DNA of 64,000 nucleotides from Pedosphaera sp. (GTDB taxonomy: Bacteria; Verrucomicrobiota; Verrucomicrobiia; Limisphaerales; SXQI01). The number at the start of each line of letters is the position of its first letter. The first letter of the stretch is position 1. The notes under the pieces were generated by a model, which saw nothing but the letters and a program-made list of their open reading frames with translations, did no database searches and was not told the origin of the DNA. This document shows positions 54,630-63,528 of this stretch, one piece after another. The position numbers and the translations under genes were made by a program. Where the stretch lies: NCBI GenBank assembly GCA_025359965.1, contig JANYDC010000107.1, positions 83,801 through 147,800 of the forward strand. The letters run 5' to 3'.

Positions 54630-56167
54630 ACTGGCGCACGCTGCTCCTTTTGGTTCTCTGCTTTGCCTTTCCCGCGTTGGCTCGCGCCCATGTCGGAAGC
54701 CCGGATGTTTTTTTTGACGGTTTGGTGGGGCCGTACAACGCCCGGATCACCATCCGCATGCCTGCCGTGGTGCCGGGTAGGGCGGAGATTTCGGTGCGCA
54801 CAGAGATCGGCGAACCATTGGATGTCGCATTCCTGCCTCTGTACTCCCGAACGTCCATCACCAATGCGCCTCCGGCTGATCTCGGGCGCCTCGTTGCCGG
54901 AGAAACCAATCTATACTCCGGTGAACTTTGGCTGATGACCGTGGGTGCCTACAGTATCGAGATAAAGATTCACGGGGCCAAAGGTGAGGGAACCGTGCAA
55001 ATCCCCATAAGCTCAGTGGCCCTGAGCCAACTGCCGCTGCCTCCATTTCTCGGTCGCGCATTGGTGGCTTTGGGCGTGCTCCTTTTTGCTTTGGGCGTGG
55101 GCATTATAGCAGCGGCGGCGCGGGAAAGCGTCTTGGAGCCAGGCGTATCGATAGGTAAAAACGAGCGCAGTAAGGGGTTCCGAGCGGCATTGGTCGCCAC
55201 TGTGGTGTTCGTGCTCTTGCTCATTGGGGGTAAAAAATGGTGGGACGCGGATGAGGCAAAATTTCGCACTGGATTGCGTGGTGGCGCATGGCCTGACTTG
55301 ACGGCGGGAGTTCGCATTGAAAACTCGCAGAGAATCCTTCGGCTGACCCTGGGCGAAAAAGATTTCCCTTCCATGCAAAGCATTCCGCTGATTCCTGATC
55401 ACGGAAAATTGCTCCACCTATTTCTCATCCGCGAGGGCAGCCGCGATGCCTTCGCCCACCTTCATCCGCAGCGCAAGGGTGGTAAAACCTTCGACGTGGT
55501 CCTGCCCCCCCTTCCACAAGGGCGGTATATGATTCTTTGCGACCTTACACTGGAGGGTTCCGCCCTTAGCTCCACCGCCACCAATTCCGTGGAAATCCCG
55601 CCCATTCCCGATCAAGAGACTGGTTCTCTCACTCTGGAGCCCGACCGTGACGATTCATGGTCGGCTTACGCGGGTGTCCCCGTACCGAACACTTCCAACC
55701 CCACCAACTTGGTTTACACGCTGCCTGAAGGATTCGAAGTACGATGGAAGCCCCATTTACCCATTCGCGCCCGAAGTGACGCCGGATTGCGCTTCGACGT
55801 GCGGGACGCAGAGGGACGTACCGTCGACCTGGGTCTTTACATGGGAATGCTAAGCCACGCCGCTGTGCTCAGGTCGGATGGGGCCATATTCGCCCACCTA
55901 CATCCATCAGGGAATTTTTCCATGGCCGCGCAATCTTTCTTCGAGAACAAAATGCAGCGCGAATCCGCCAAGTCCACTGAAACCATGCGCATGGATCACT
56001 CAAAGATGGGCCACGTCATGAATCATGCGCAGGCCGGCACTGGAATTTCCTCCATCTCGCTCCCTTACGAATTCCCTACCGCAGGTGAGTATCGAATTTG
56101 GATCCAATTCAAAATTGGCAGCCAGGTGCTAACCTCTGTCTTCGATGCCTCTGTGAGTGCTCCCTGA
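54626..56167 (+). CDS. Membrane-anchored protein with His-rich motifs, partner of the frameshifted membrane protein
   Basis: The TTG at 54626 overlaps the upstream stop (TTGA), with AAAGG about nine bases before; this gives 513 residues. The product has a signal peptide (LLLLVLCFAFPALARAHVG), a beta-sandwich (GLVGPYNARITIRMPAVVPG) resembling YtkA/CopC-type domains, and two membrane helices (LVALGVLLFALGVGIIAAAA and LVATVVFVLLLIGGKKWW). Two periplasmic-type domains follow, with FAHLHP repeated at about residues 273 and 425 and MRMDHSKMGHVMNHAQ nearby. The His/Met residues suggest copper handling. That role is inference. Confidence 0.72.
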   Translation: MNWRTLLLLVLCFAFPALARAHVGSPDVFFDGLVGPYNARITIRMPAVVPGRAEISVRTEIGEPLDVAFLPLYSRTSITNAPPADLGRLVAGETNLYSGELWLMTVGAYSIEIKIHGAKGEGTVQIPISSVALSQLPLPPFLGRALVALGVLLFALGVGIIAAAARESVLEPGVSIGKNERSKGFRAALVATVVFVLLLIGGKKWWDADEAKFRTGLRGGAWPDLTAGVRIENSQRILRLTLGEKDFPSMQSIPLIPDHGKLLHLFLIREGSRDAFAHLHPQRKGGKTFDVVLPPLPQGRYMILCDLTLEGSALSSTATNSVEIPPIPDQETGSLTLEPDRDDSWSAYAGVPVPNTSNPTNLVYTLPEGFEVRWKPHLPIRARSDAGLRFDVRDAEGRTVDLGLYMGMLSHAAVLRSDGAIFAHLHPSGNFSMAAQSFFENKMQRESAKSTETMRMDHSKMGHVMNHAQAGTGISSISLPYEFPTAGEYRIWIQFKIGSQVLTSVFDASVSAP

Positions 56168-56271
56168 GTCGCAAGCATTACCAACCCCTTTGCAGTTGCG
56201 AAGCACCTTTGATCTCCGTAGCTTAGCGGAGTCAGGAGGGTTAAAATGTACCACGCGAAGGATAGCGAGCG

Positions 56272-58086
56272 ATGAGAGAGCCGAAAAAACCTGCGAGTCA
56301 ATCCACCGAAACAAAAACATCCACTAATGTTCCTTCTTTGGTTGGCAAGAAAGTGATTGCGAGGTCCGCAACAAAGCAAAAAAACATTCCCGCTCCCGCT
56401 AAAGTCTCCAAGTCGGTTGCCACCAAAACTCCTAGTGCAAAGCGGGTGTCCGCCGCGAAAAAACCAGCAGCCAAGCCCCCCTCCAAGGCTCCGTCACAAA
56501 AATCGGGAGCCGCGCCGGGTCCTGCCCAACCCAAGAAGCGCCCCCCTACGGCCAAGGGAAAGGCCCTCAAGTCGGTTTCCTCCGTCCTTCCCCCCTTGGT
56601 TTCCACGGTCCTCGCCCCCAGCATAGTGGAAGAGATCGCAAAGGAGTTGGACAAGGTTGAGTTTGACCCTCGCCCCATTTCAAAGGCTCGCGTAGTATTG
56701 ACTGAAGTGACTCCCCTGGTGCCAAAGCCAGCAGCAAAGCCTGTGCAGCCGCCTTTCGAGCCTCCCACCCTGCCACCATTTCTCTTTGAGGATGATCAAC
56801 TCCCCCCCGTTTCACAAAGGGGACCGGGCTACCGTTATGCATTGATTCCACAAGGGGTGACGGCTGCTTCCAATATTGAGCTGCCCAACTTGCCTGAGAG
56901 CTATGGCACTGGCCGTATTCACCTCACTGCCCGCGATCCTGAATGGCTCCATGCTGATTGGGATTTATCAACAGCTCAGTTGAAGGCTGCCAATTCAGCA
57001 TCGTCCACCGGTCATCTCTCACTGCGAGTTCGCCGAATCGATGGCAAGGAGTCTGGTAATGTCACAGATATCGCCCTGCTGCCGGATTCGCGTCATTGGT
57101 TCATCCACATCGGCGAAGATAATTGCGAATGTCAGGTTTCATTGGGCTACACCACCAAAACAGGCAATTGGGTGGAAATGGCTACTTCAAAGCAGGTGAC
57201 CACTCCACGTCGCGGGGCGACTCACGATTTCAAATCCCTCTTCATTACAAAGGATGTAGCTCCATTGAAGGAAATATCTCCGATCGTCGTGGCTGACACC
57301 CCGGAAGTCTTTCAGCCATCGCCATCCGAGCCAGAGGTTGTTGCTCATTTCACGAAATTTCTTGATGCGGATTTCTCCGTTCCTTCCTTTCCACCGGCGG
57401 AAAACGCAGCGCCCAATGATTTACCCCCTCCCATAATCTTGGACACGACGATGCCGCATAGGAAATCACCGCGCTCCGAGTTGGACATCATTCTGGATAC
57501 CTGGTGGGAGGAAGCTTTGGCCGATGGAAGCGCTTCTTTAGCCGGCCTTCTGGCTGCGCCCGGATGGTCTGCGGCACAGGCCGAGGCTCTGGCCTCGCTA
57601 TTGCGTATCGATGAGGAGAAGCGTGTATGGCTCGGCTCCATGGAGCTAACCCGTGAACTGCTGGCACGCCATGCCGAAAGTAACCTTGAGACAGCCTCCT
57701 CCATCCAATTATCCGAACGCAACGCGGCGGTCATGGCAGAATCCAGCCCGTCCAACTCACGCGGCATCGGCGGGGGAAATCGCTCCTTCTGGTTCAAAGT
57801 AAACGCAGAGCTGGTGATTTATGGCTCAGTCGCCTCGGGTGCACAGGTTCGCATCGGCTCACGCCCCCTCCACCTCCGCCCCGATAACACCTTTACCCAG
57901 CGATTCATCCTGCCAGATGGCGCCTATACCCTGCCCGTCGAGGCAGAGTCCGCTGATGGAGTTGAAACACGGTTTGCCACACTCCATTTTGTGCGGAACA
58001 GCGAATATGGAGGGGAAGTTAACCCCCATCCCCAAGACTCGGCGCTGAAGCCACCCAGAGTGGAAAATGTGGTGAGCGCAAATTAG
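56272..58086 (+). CDS. DUF4912 protein with Lys/Pro/Ala-rich N-terminus
   Basis: A 604-residue protein. Residues 1-130 are basic and low complexity (KKPAAKPPSKAPSQ), like histone H1 tails. Residues about 205-310 match DUF4912 (IHLTARDPEWLHADWDL, SRHWFIHIGEDNCECQVSLGY). A second DUF4912-like or beta-sandwich segment lies near the C-terminus (NRSFWFKVNAELVIYGSVASGAQ). It precedes the GH57 gene by nine bases; the same neighbourhood of DUF4912 and GH57 genes is seen in other phyla, which points to a role in glycogen metabolism. The molecular function is unknown. Confidence 0.82.
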   Translation: MREPKKPASQSTETKTSTNVPSLVGKKVIARSATKQKNIPAPAKVSKSVATKTPSAKRVSAAKKPAAKPPSKAPSQKSGAAPGPAQPKKRPPTAKGKALKSVSSVLPPLVSTVLAPSIVEEIAKELDKVEFDPRPISKARVVLTEVTPLVPKPAAKPVQPPFEPPTLPPFLFEDDQLPPVSQRGPGYRYALIPQGVTAASNIELPNLPESYGTGRIHLTARDPEWLHADWDLSTAQLKAANSASSTGHLSLRVRRIDGKESGNVTDIALLPDSRHWFIHIGEDNCECQVSLGYTTKTGNWVEMATSKQVTTPRRGATHDFKSLFITKDVAPLKEISPIVVADTPEVFQPSPSEPEVVAHFTKFLDADFSVPSFPPAENAAPNDLPPPIILDTTMPHRKSPRSELDIILDTWWEEALADGSASLAGLLAAPGWSAAQAEALASLLRIDEEKRVWLGSMELTRELLARHAESNLETASSIQLSERNAAVMAESSPSNSRGIGGGNRSFWFKVNAELVIYGSVASGAQVRIGSRPLHLRPDNTFTQRFILPDGAYTLPVEAESADGVETRFATLHFVRNSEYGGEVNPHPQDSALKPPRVENVVSAN

Positions 58087-58095
58087 CCAGCGCCT

Positions 58096-59673
58096 ATGCA
58101 CGGTTACCTCGCGCTCATCCTTCATGCCCACCTTCCGTGGGTCCGTCATCCTGAAAGCCCCCGATTCCTCGAAGAAAACTGGCTGTTCGAGGCTATTACA
58201 GAATGCTACCTGCCTCTTCTCGAAAAAATTGAGGGATGGAGCACACTTGATAGGCCTTGGGGGATCAACTTAACCCTCACTCCCACCCTGTGCGCCATGC
58301 TGCAGGACGACCTTCTCAAAGATCGTTACAGCAAGCACCTTGATCTCCTTTTGGAACTGGCCGAACGCGAAACCTTCCGCACCTACTGGGATAAGCAACT
58401 GAAACCCGTGGCGGAAATGTACCTTGCGCGCCTGCGGCAGTTAAAAGATTTATGGCTGCGTCTGGATGAGGATTTGGTGGCCGCCTTCGCCCGCTGGCAA
58501 AACGCCGGATTCATCGAAATTCTTAGCTGCGCCGCCACTCACGGACTCCTTCCGTTGCTTGAGGATTTTTCAGACTCTCTCCACGCCCAGATCGAAACCG
58601 CCTGCGTGGATTACGAACGATGCTTCGGAAAACGCCCAACCGGTTTCTGGCTGCCGGAATGCGCCTACAGCCCTAAGCTCGAACCCGCTTTGACTCGCGC
58701 CGGCATCCGCTGGTTCGTCACCGAAAGCCACGGAATTCTTCATGCCCGCCCTCAGCCGAGGTACGGCACCCTCGCCCCGGTTCTCACGCCCAATGGACTT
58801 GCGGTGTTCGGGCGCGACAATGACTCAGCGCGCCAGGTTTGGAGCCGCGACGCCGGATACCCCGGCGACCCTGTATACCGGGATTTCTACCGAGATATCG
58901 CCTTTGATCTGGACTACGATTACCTCTCCCGCTATCTGCCGGCCGCCCCTCAGCGTACCTTCACCGGCTTCAAATACCACGCCATTGGCACTCGCGCCGG
59001 GGAGGCGCCGATCTACGACCGCCCCATGGCCCTGCGCAAGGCCGCCGAACATGCAGCCCACTTTCTTCAGGCCCGCAAGGAACACCTACACCGCGCGGCG
59101 GAGATCATGGAATGCCCGCCTATCATCACAGTTCCTTACGATGCCGAATTGTTTGGCCATTGGTGGTATGAAGGTCCCGAGTTCCTTGATTACTTCGTGC
59201 GCAAAGCAGTTTGCGATCAAGAATTCCTGCAACTAACCACCGTCAGCAATTACCTCGCTGAATACTCACGCCATCAGGTCGTTCAACCCAACACCTCTAG
59301 CTGGGGCGAGGAAGGCTTTTGGAAAGTCTGGCTTAACGAAACCAACGAGTGGATCTACCCCCATCTTCGCGCCACCCAGGAACGAATGAGCGAATTGGCG
59401 CGCCAATTCACTGATCCCAACCCTCTTCAGGAACGCGCCCTAAACCAGGCCGGCCGGGAACTTCTTCTGGCGCAGGCCAGTGATTGGCCCTTCATCATGC
59501 GCGCCGGCACAAGCCCCGAATACGCACGCAAACGCCTCACCGAGCACCTCCTCCGCTTTCACTCCCTTCATGAACAATTGACCCTCACGCAGATCGACGA
59601 GATTTGGCTCCATCAAGTTGAAGAAATCGATCGCCTCTTTCCCAATATCGATTACCGTTCGTGGCGGGGGTGA
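58096..59673 (+). CDS. GH57 family 1,4-alpha-glucan branching enzyme
   Basis: A 525-residue glycoside hydrolase family 57 protein. The N-terminal LALILHAHLPWVRHPE holds the His-x-His of the barrel; GFWLPECAYSPKLE contains the probable nucleophile Glu188, and PYDAELFGHWWYEG the acid Asp349. The C-terminal helical domain (AGRELLLAQASDWPFIM) matches the DUF1957 part of branching enzymes. It would introduce alpha-1,6 branches in glycogen. It is encoded right after the DUF4912 gene. An amylopullulanase-like activity is less likely given the length and C-terminus. Confidence 0.9.
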   Translation: MHGYLALILHAHLPWVRHPESPRFLEENWLFEAITECYLPLLEKIEGWSTLDRPWGINLTLTPTLCAMLQDDLLKDRYSKHLDLLLELAERETFRTYWDKQLKPVAEMYLARLRQLKDLWLRLDEDLVAAFARWQNAGFIEILSCAATHGLLPLLEDFSDSLHAQIETACVDYERCFGKRPTGFWLPECAYSPKLEPALTRAGIRWFVTESHGILHARPQPRYGTLAPVLTPNGLAVFGRDNDSARQVWSRDAGYPGDPVYRDFYRDIAFDLDYDYLSRYLPAAPQRTFTGFKYHAIGTRAGEAPIYDRPMALRKAAEHAAHFLQARKEHLHRAAEIMECPPIITVPYDAELFGHWWYEGPEFLDYFVRKAVCDQEFLQLTTVSNYLAEYSRHQVVQPNTSSWGEEGFWKVWLNETNEWIYPHLRATQERMSELARQFTDPNPLQERALNQAGRELLLAQASDWPFIMRAGTSPEYARKRLTEHLLRFHSLHEQLTLTQIDEIWLHQVEEIDRLFPNIDYRSWRG

Positions 59674-59695
59674 GGCAAAATTCTTCATTTGATTT

Positions 59696-59790
59696 CCTCG
59701 CCCTATCGGCATCTTAAAATCCCAAAGGGATTTCGTCCTCCAGCCCAGTGATTGCCGAACGGCAACCCTGGGTAGTCGCCCACCCACCAA
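59696..59790. repeat. Intergenic palindromic repeat, copy 1
   Basis: The stretch holds AAATCCCAAAGGGATTT (59718-59734 region), then CAGCCCAG, TTGCCGAACGGCAA, and ACCCTGGGTAG. The first and third are small palindromes, and the outer CAGCCCAG and CCTGGGT arms pair with each other. The same order of blocks recurs at 63244-63320, so this is a dispersed family rather than chance. It lies in the gap after the GH57 gene; the rest of that gap is empty. Confidence 0.5.
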
Positions 59791-59893
59791 CACCACGAGG
59801 CATCAAATCGGCTTGGAATTCCCCGGATGAAGGAGCCAAAGGTGCAGCTATCGCTTTGCCTATACCTTCACACCTGTCCGACACAGGCGGCGA

Positions 59894-60433
59894 TCACATC
59901 CTCTTCAAAAACACCGAAAGCGGACTATAGCGCATCAAGGCAGACAGAATCGTTACACTGAGGACGACAGACACCGAAGCCATGGTGAACTCCGGATTCA
60001 AGGCCAGCAAGGCGGGCAACCCACTAATGATTGCCGCCCAAAATAGTAATCCGATGGTGAGAGCAAGCACACCGGTGTGAAGTCCTTTAAACGCAGCCTT
60101 CATCCAAAGCTGCGGACGCACCAGAAATGCGCGCTTCAGCGCCACTTGTTGTTCTCGATAAACCACCTCAGCTTCAGCGAGGCGCGCGGCTTTGTCCACG
60201 AAGGGTGTGGCCCCAGAATCAATAAACTCCAGGACTTTCTGGCGCAGAGCGGCGGATGGCGCGATCGATCCCAGTGAGCGGGAGAATTGCTGATCCAGCG
60301 CTTGTTGTCCCACGAGGAAACCGCTGCATTCAACGCAACCCGCAAGATGAGCCGACAAAGCTGTCTGGCGCTCCGCATCGAGCACAAGGTCCATTGATTC
60401 CAAAATCAGGTTCTCACTTTGTTCGCAGTTCAT
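59894..60433 (-). CDS. Anti-sigma factor with zinc-finger (zf-HC2) domain
   Basis: A 179-residue protein. The N-terminal LSAHLAGCVECSGFL is the HxxxCxxC zinc motif of anti-sigma factors that clamp ECF sigma factors. Two membrane helices follow (LALTIGLLFWAAIISGLPAL and FTMASVSVVLSVTILSALM), so the protein sits in the inner membrane with the zinc domain in the cytoplasm. It starts 8 bases after the sigma gene, which it should antagonise. The signal is unknown. Confidence 0.85.
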   Translation of the reverse strand: MNCEQSENLILESMDLVLDAERQTALSAHLAGCVECSGFLVGQQALDQQFSRSLGSIAPSAALRQKVLEFIDSGATPFVDKAARLAEAEVVYREQQVALKRAFLVRPQLWMKAAFKGLHTGVLALTIGLLFWAAIISGLPALLALNPEFTMASVSVVLSVTILSALMRYSPLSVFLKRM

Positions 60434-60440
60434 AACATTC

Positions 60441-61016
60441 TCAATTTGCGACTGCAGCCCCGCACTGGGCGCGCGCCCCGATTCGTACCAACTCTTTCTT
60501 GGCCCGGTGCAGCATCACCTTAACCGTTCCCATCGGCATCGCCAGCATCTCCGCAACCTCTTCGTAAGATTTTTGCTCCAAATAAAAAAGCGTCACCACC
60601 ATGCGGTACTTTTCCGGCAACCTGGCCAGCAACGCCAGGGCATCGGATTCCTCTCCCGCCACCGTTGGCTCCGTCCGACAACCATCAGGCACCTCCTGCC
60701 CTTCCCAAAAATCCGGATCATCCATTGATCCCGTCGGACGCTTTTTTGCCAGTTCCGTCAGCGTGGTATTCCGGGCGATAGTATAAATCCAGCTTGAGAA
60801 CGAGGCGGTGCCGTTAAAATTGGGCAGGGCTTTCCAGATTTTAACAAACGCCTCCTGCGAAAGATCCTCCGCTGTGGCCTCATTGCGGGTCATGCTGTAA
60901 ATAAGGCCGTAGACCCGGTTGCGGTAGCGGTCAAACAAGGTTTCGAATGCCCCGCGCGGGTTACCGCAGGCAATCTGAGCGTGGATGTCACTGTCGTTGG
61001 AGGCGTCGGCTTGCAA
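60441..61016 (-). CDS. ECF RNA polymerase sigma factor
   Basis: A 191-residue sigma-70-family ECF factor. Region 2 is FETLFDRYRNRVYGLIYSM and EDLSQEAFVKIWKALPNF; region 4 is LPEKYRMVVTLFYLEQKSYE and MPMGTVKVMLHRAKKEL. The start must be the TTG at 61016, because a TGA lies just upstream and no ATG precedes region 2. It is transcribed with its anti-sigma factor and is divergent from the DUF6249-like gene, a likely target given the layout. Confidence 0.9.
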   Translation of the reverse strand: MQADASNDSDIHAQIACGNPRGAFETLFDRYRNRVYGLIYSMTRNEATAEDLSQEAFVKIWKALPNFNGTASFSSWIYTIARNTTLTELAKKRPTGSMDDPDFWEGQEVPDGCRTEPTVAGEESDALALLARLPEKYRMVVTLFYLEQKSYEEVAEMLAMPMGTVKVMLHRAKKELVRIGARAQCGAAVAN

Positions 61017-61180
61017 AAGATGGGTTCAATGTTGCACTGCCATTGATACTGACGGGCCGCCATTAGGGTTTCAAAAAATTGTTCGAAATTAAAATAAACT
61101 GTTTTGAAAATATTTGAAACATCCTTCCTGCCCTGCCAGTTGAAACGCTTGGCGGCTGAAACCCCCGCCGCAACATTGAT

Positions 61181-61639
61181 ATGATTGAGTCAACTAACGT
61201 CATGGACGGAATGAAAGTATTAATTCCCGTCGCCGGTATCGTCATGGGGTGCGCCATCCCCATCGTCGCCATTTATTGCGAATACCGCAAGCGAAGGGAC
61301 ATCTTCGAGATGGTCCACAAGGAGCGTCTCGCCGCCATCGAAAAGGGGGTTCCAGTACCCCCTTTACCCGAGGAGTTTACCCGCAGGGCCTTCGGCACCG
61401 GCAACGACTACGATCCCAAGCCGAGTCGGCCGGAGGATTACTTGCGCTGGGGCCTCATCTGCCTTCTGGTGGGATTCGCCCTTATTGCCGCGCTTTATAT
61501 GCTTCTCGGAATGAGATATGCCCCAATAGGCCTACTCCCCACCGGTGTCGGCCTCGCCTACTTGATCTACTACGCAACCCAATCCGGGAAACCACTCCCG
61601 CCCGAACCGCCCACCAAAACACCGAACACGATCGTGTAA
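61181..61639 (+). CDS. DUF6249-like small membrane protein
   Basis: A 152-residue protein with an N-terminal helix (LIPVAGIVMGCAIPIVAIY), a short basic helix (CEYRKRRDIFEMVHKERLAA) typical of DUF6249 proteins, and two more helices (LICLLVGFALIAALYMLLG and GLLPTGVGLAYLIYYA). Such proteins usually lie beside ECF sigma/anti-sigma pairs, as here. The start could also be 61202 or 61211. The function is unknown, perhaps part of an envelope stress response. Confidence 0.75.
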   Translation: MIESTNVMDGMKVLIPVAGIVMGCAIPIVAIYCEYRKRRDIFEMVHKERLAAIEKGVPVPPLPEEFTRRAFGTGNDYDPKPSRPEDYLRWGLICLLVGFALIAALYMLLGMRYAPIGLLPTGVGLAYLIYYATQSGKPLPPEPPTKTPNTIV

Positions 61640-61708
61640 TCCGGGAACCGAACTCAATCCTTGATCTGGTCTTGCCCATGTTACGGCGGACAGGCAACAA
61701 TCTGCCGC

Positions 61709-63235
61709 ATGTTAGCCAAGGCGTTTTCGGTATCGATCAATGGCATTGAGGCATTCCCCGTGGAGGTGGAAGTCAATGCTGGCAATGGAGACACGGCCAT
61801 TGTCATCGTTGGGCTGCCCGATGCGGCGGTGAAGGAATCGCGTGACCGCGTGACTACCGCCATCTCCAACTCCGGCTACCAATTCATGCTCGGGCGCACC
61901 ACCATCAACCTCGCGCCCGCTGATGTCAAAAAAGAGGGGCCCAGCTTCGATCTGCCTATTGCCATTGGCCTTCTTGCCGCCACTGAACAGATCGATTGCC
62001 CCAAGATCGACGACTACATGATGGTGGGCGAACTGGCCTTGAATGGCGGGGTGCGCCCGGTGAAGGGAGTCCTCGCCATGGCCCTCCGCGCGCGGGCCGA
62101 ACGAAAAATCGGCGTCCTCGTCCCCGCCGAAAACGCACCCGAAGCCGCAGTCGTCGCAGGCATCAAAGTTTACCCCATCCGCAATCTGCGCGAGGCAGCG
62201 GCGTTTCTTGAGGGCGAACTGAACATCCCTCCCGCCCAGGTCGATATTGCCAAAATCTTTGACGAACCGGCCTTGGACCTGGCCGATTTTGCGGAAGTAA
62301 AAGGCCAGGAATCCGTCAAGCGCGCCTTGGAAGTGGCGGCGGCGGGCGGCCATAACGTCCTCCTCATCGGTCCCCCGGGCACGGGAAAATCCATGCTCGC
62401 CAAACGACTCGGCACCATCCTTCCTCCCCTGACACTGGAGGAAGCACTCGAAACCACCAAAATCCACAGCATCGCAGGCCAACTCGCCGCCGGTCAGGCC
62501 CTCGTCACCCGCAGACCCTTTCGCTCCCCCCATCACACCGTAAGCGATGCCGGCCTGCTCGGCGGCGGCATCAACCCCGCACCTGGCGAAATCTCCCTGG
62601 CCCACCACGGCGTGCTCTTCCTCGACGAACTCCCTGAATTCAAACGCAACGTCCTCGAGACCATGCGCCAGCCCCTCGAAGAAGGCAGCGTCACCATCTC
62701 CCGCGCCGCCGGCACCATGACTTTCCCCTCCCAATTCATGCTCGTCGCCGCCATGAATCCCACCCCGGACGGCAAAATGCCCGCCGAATCACGCAGTTCC
62801 CCCCGCGAAATCCAAAACTACCTCGGCCGTATCAGCGGCCCCCTCCTGGACCGTATTGATATCCACGTCGAAGTCCCCGCCGTCAAATTCCGCGAGATGG
62901 TTTCCCAACAAAACGGCGAATCCTCCGCCGACATTCGCGCCCGCGTCATCGCCGCCCGCAACGTCCAATTGAAACGCCTCGCCGGACGCCCCCGCATGAC
63001 CAGCAACGCACGCATGGGCTCCCGCGAACTCAAACAACATTGCGTGCTCGACGACACCACCATGGAACTCCTCAAGTATGCCATGACCGATATGAACCTC
63101 AGCGCTCGCGCCTACGACCGCATCCTGAAAGTGGCCCGAACCATCGCTGATCTCGCCGCCTCAGAAACCATCCAGTCCGACCACATTTCCGAGGCCATCC
63201 AATACCGGTCTCTCGACCGCCAGCTCTGGAGCTGA
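61709..63235 (+). CDS. comM: YifB/ComM-type Mg-chelatase-like AAA+ ATPase
   Basis: A 508-residue protein. The N-terminal ChlI-like domain (MLAKAFSVSINGIEAFPVEV, GNGDTAIVIVGLPDAAVKES) precedes a Lon-like region, and the AAA+ domain has Walker A LIGPPGTGKSMLAKRL and Walker B VLFLDELPEFKRN. The C-terminal domain ends with HISEAIQYRSLDRQLWS. ComM is a hexameric helicase that promotes branch migration in natural transformation; in non-transformable bacteria the role is unclear. The ATG at 61709 was chosen because the family starts MLAK; the frame to 61661 is not conserved in type. Confidence 0.93.
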   Translation: MLAKAFSVSINGIEAFPVEVEVNAGNGDTAIVIVGLPDAAVKESRDRVTTAISNSGYQFMLGRTTINLAPADVKKEGPSFDLPIAIGLLAATEQIDCPKIDDYMMVGELALNGGVRPVKGVLAMALRARAERKIGVLVPAENAPEAAVVAGIKVYPIRNLREAAAFLEGELNIPPAQVDIAKIFDEPALDLADFAEVKGQESVKRALEVAAAGGHNVLLIGPPGTGKSMLAKRLGTILPPLTLEEALETTKIHSIAGQLAAGQALVTRRPFRSPHHTVSDAGLLGGGINPAPGEISLAHHGVLFLDELPEFKRNVLETMRQPLEEGSVTISRAAGTMTFPSQFMLVAAMNPTPDGKMPAESRSSPREIQNYLGRISGPLLDRIDIHVEVPAVKFREMVSQQNGESSADIRARVIAARNVQLKRLAGRPRMTSNARMGSRELKQHCVLDDTTMELLKYAMTDMNLSARAYDRILKVARTIADLAASETIQSDHISEAIQYRSLDRQLWS

Positions 63236-63243
63236 CCCCTCCC

Positions 63244-63350
63244 AGATTCCTGAAGGGAATCCTTCAATCAGCCCAGGAGTTGGAACGCGCCGAGCGGTTC
63301 TACCCTGGGTGGCATCCACCTAATTTCTTTCAACCCTGACAGGGTTGAAT
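63244..63350. repeat. Intergenic palindromic repeat, copy 2
   Basis: Blocks in order: ATTCCTGAAGGGAAT, CAGCCCAGGAGTTG, then CTACCCTGGGTGGC, and finally the exact hairpin TTCAACCCTG-A-CAGGGTTGAA at 63329-63349. The first three match copy 1 in order and spacing. It fills most of the 293-base gap between comM and the last gene. Confidence 0.55.
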
Positions 63351-63462
63351 CTCCCCCGATCCACCAATCGTCCTTATGTTCAATGCCCCGTTCCGTGCCT
63401 TCTTCCCTTTCCGTGCTTAAATCCCTCGCCCTCTCGATCACCAACTTTGGAGTTTATCCCGC

Positions 63463-63503
63463 GCCACAAAAAGAAAAGAGCCGCCGCAGTGATGCGACGG
63501 CTC
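63463..63503 (-). terminator. Rho-independent terminator of the last gene
   Basis: On the minus strand GAGCCGTCGC pairs with GCGGCGGCTC around ATCACT (stem 63478-63503, one G-U pair), followed by TTTTCTTTTTG. It lies 25 bases after the stop codon of the LamG-like gene. Confidence 0.88.
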
Positions 63504-63528
63504 TCTCTGAAACAGACTCTACTGCGGC

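Noticed and set aside
56168..56271. Terminator between the membrane unit and the DUF4912 gene
   Set aside because: A short CTCCG...CGGAG hairpin exists near 56214-56231 but has only five pairs and no T-run.
61712..62734. 340-codon minus-strand ORF opposite comM
   Set aside because: It is the antisense image of comM, Gly/Asp/Phe-rich, with no recognisable domain.
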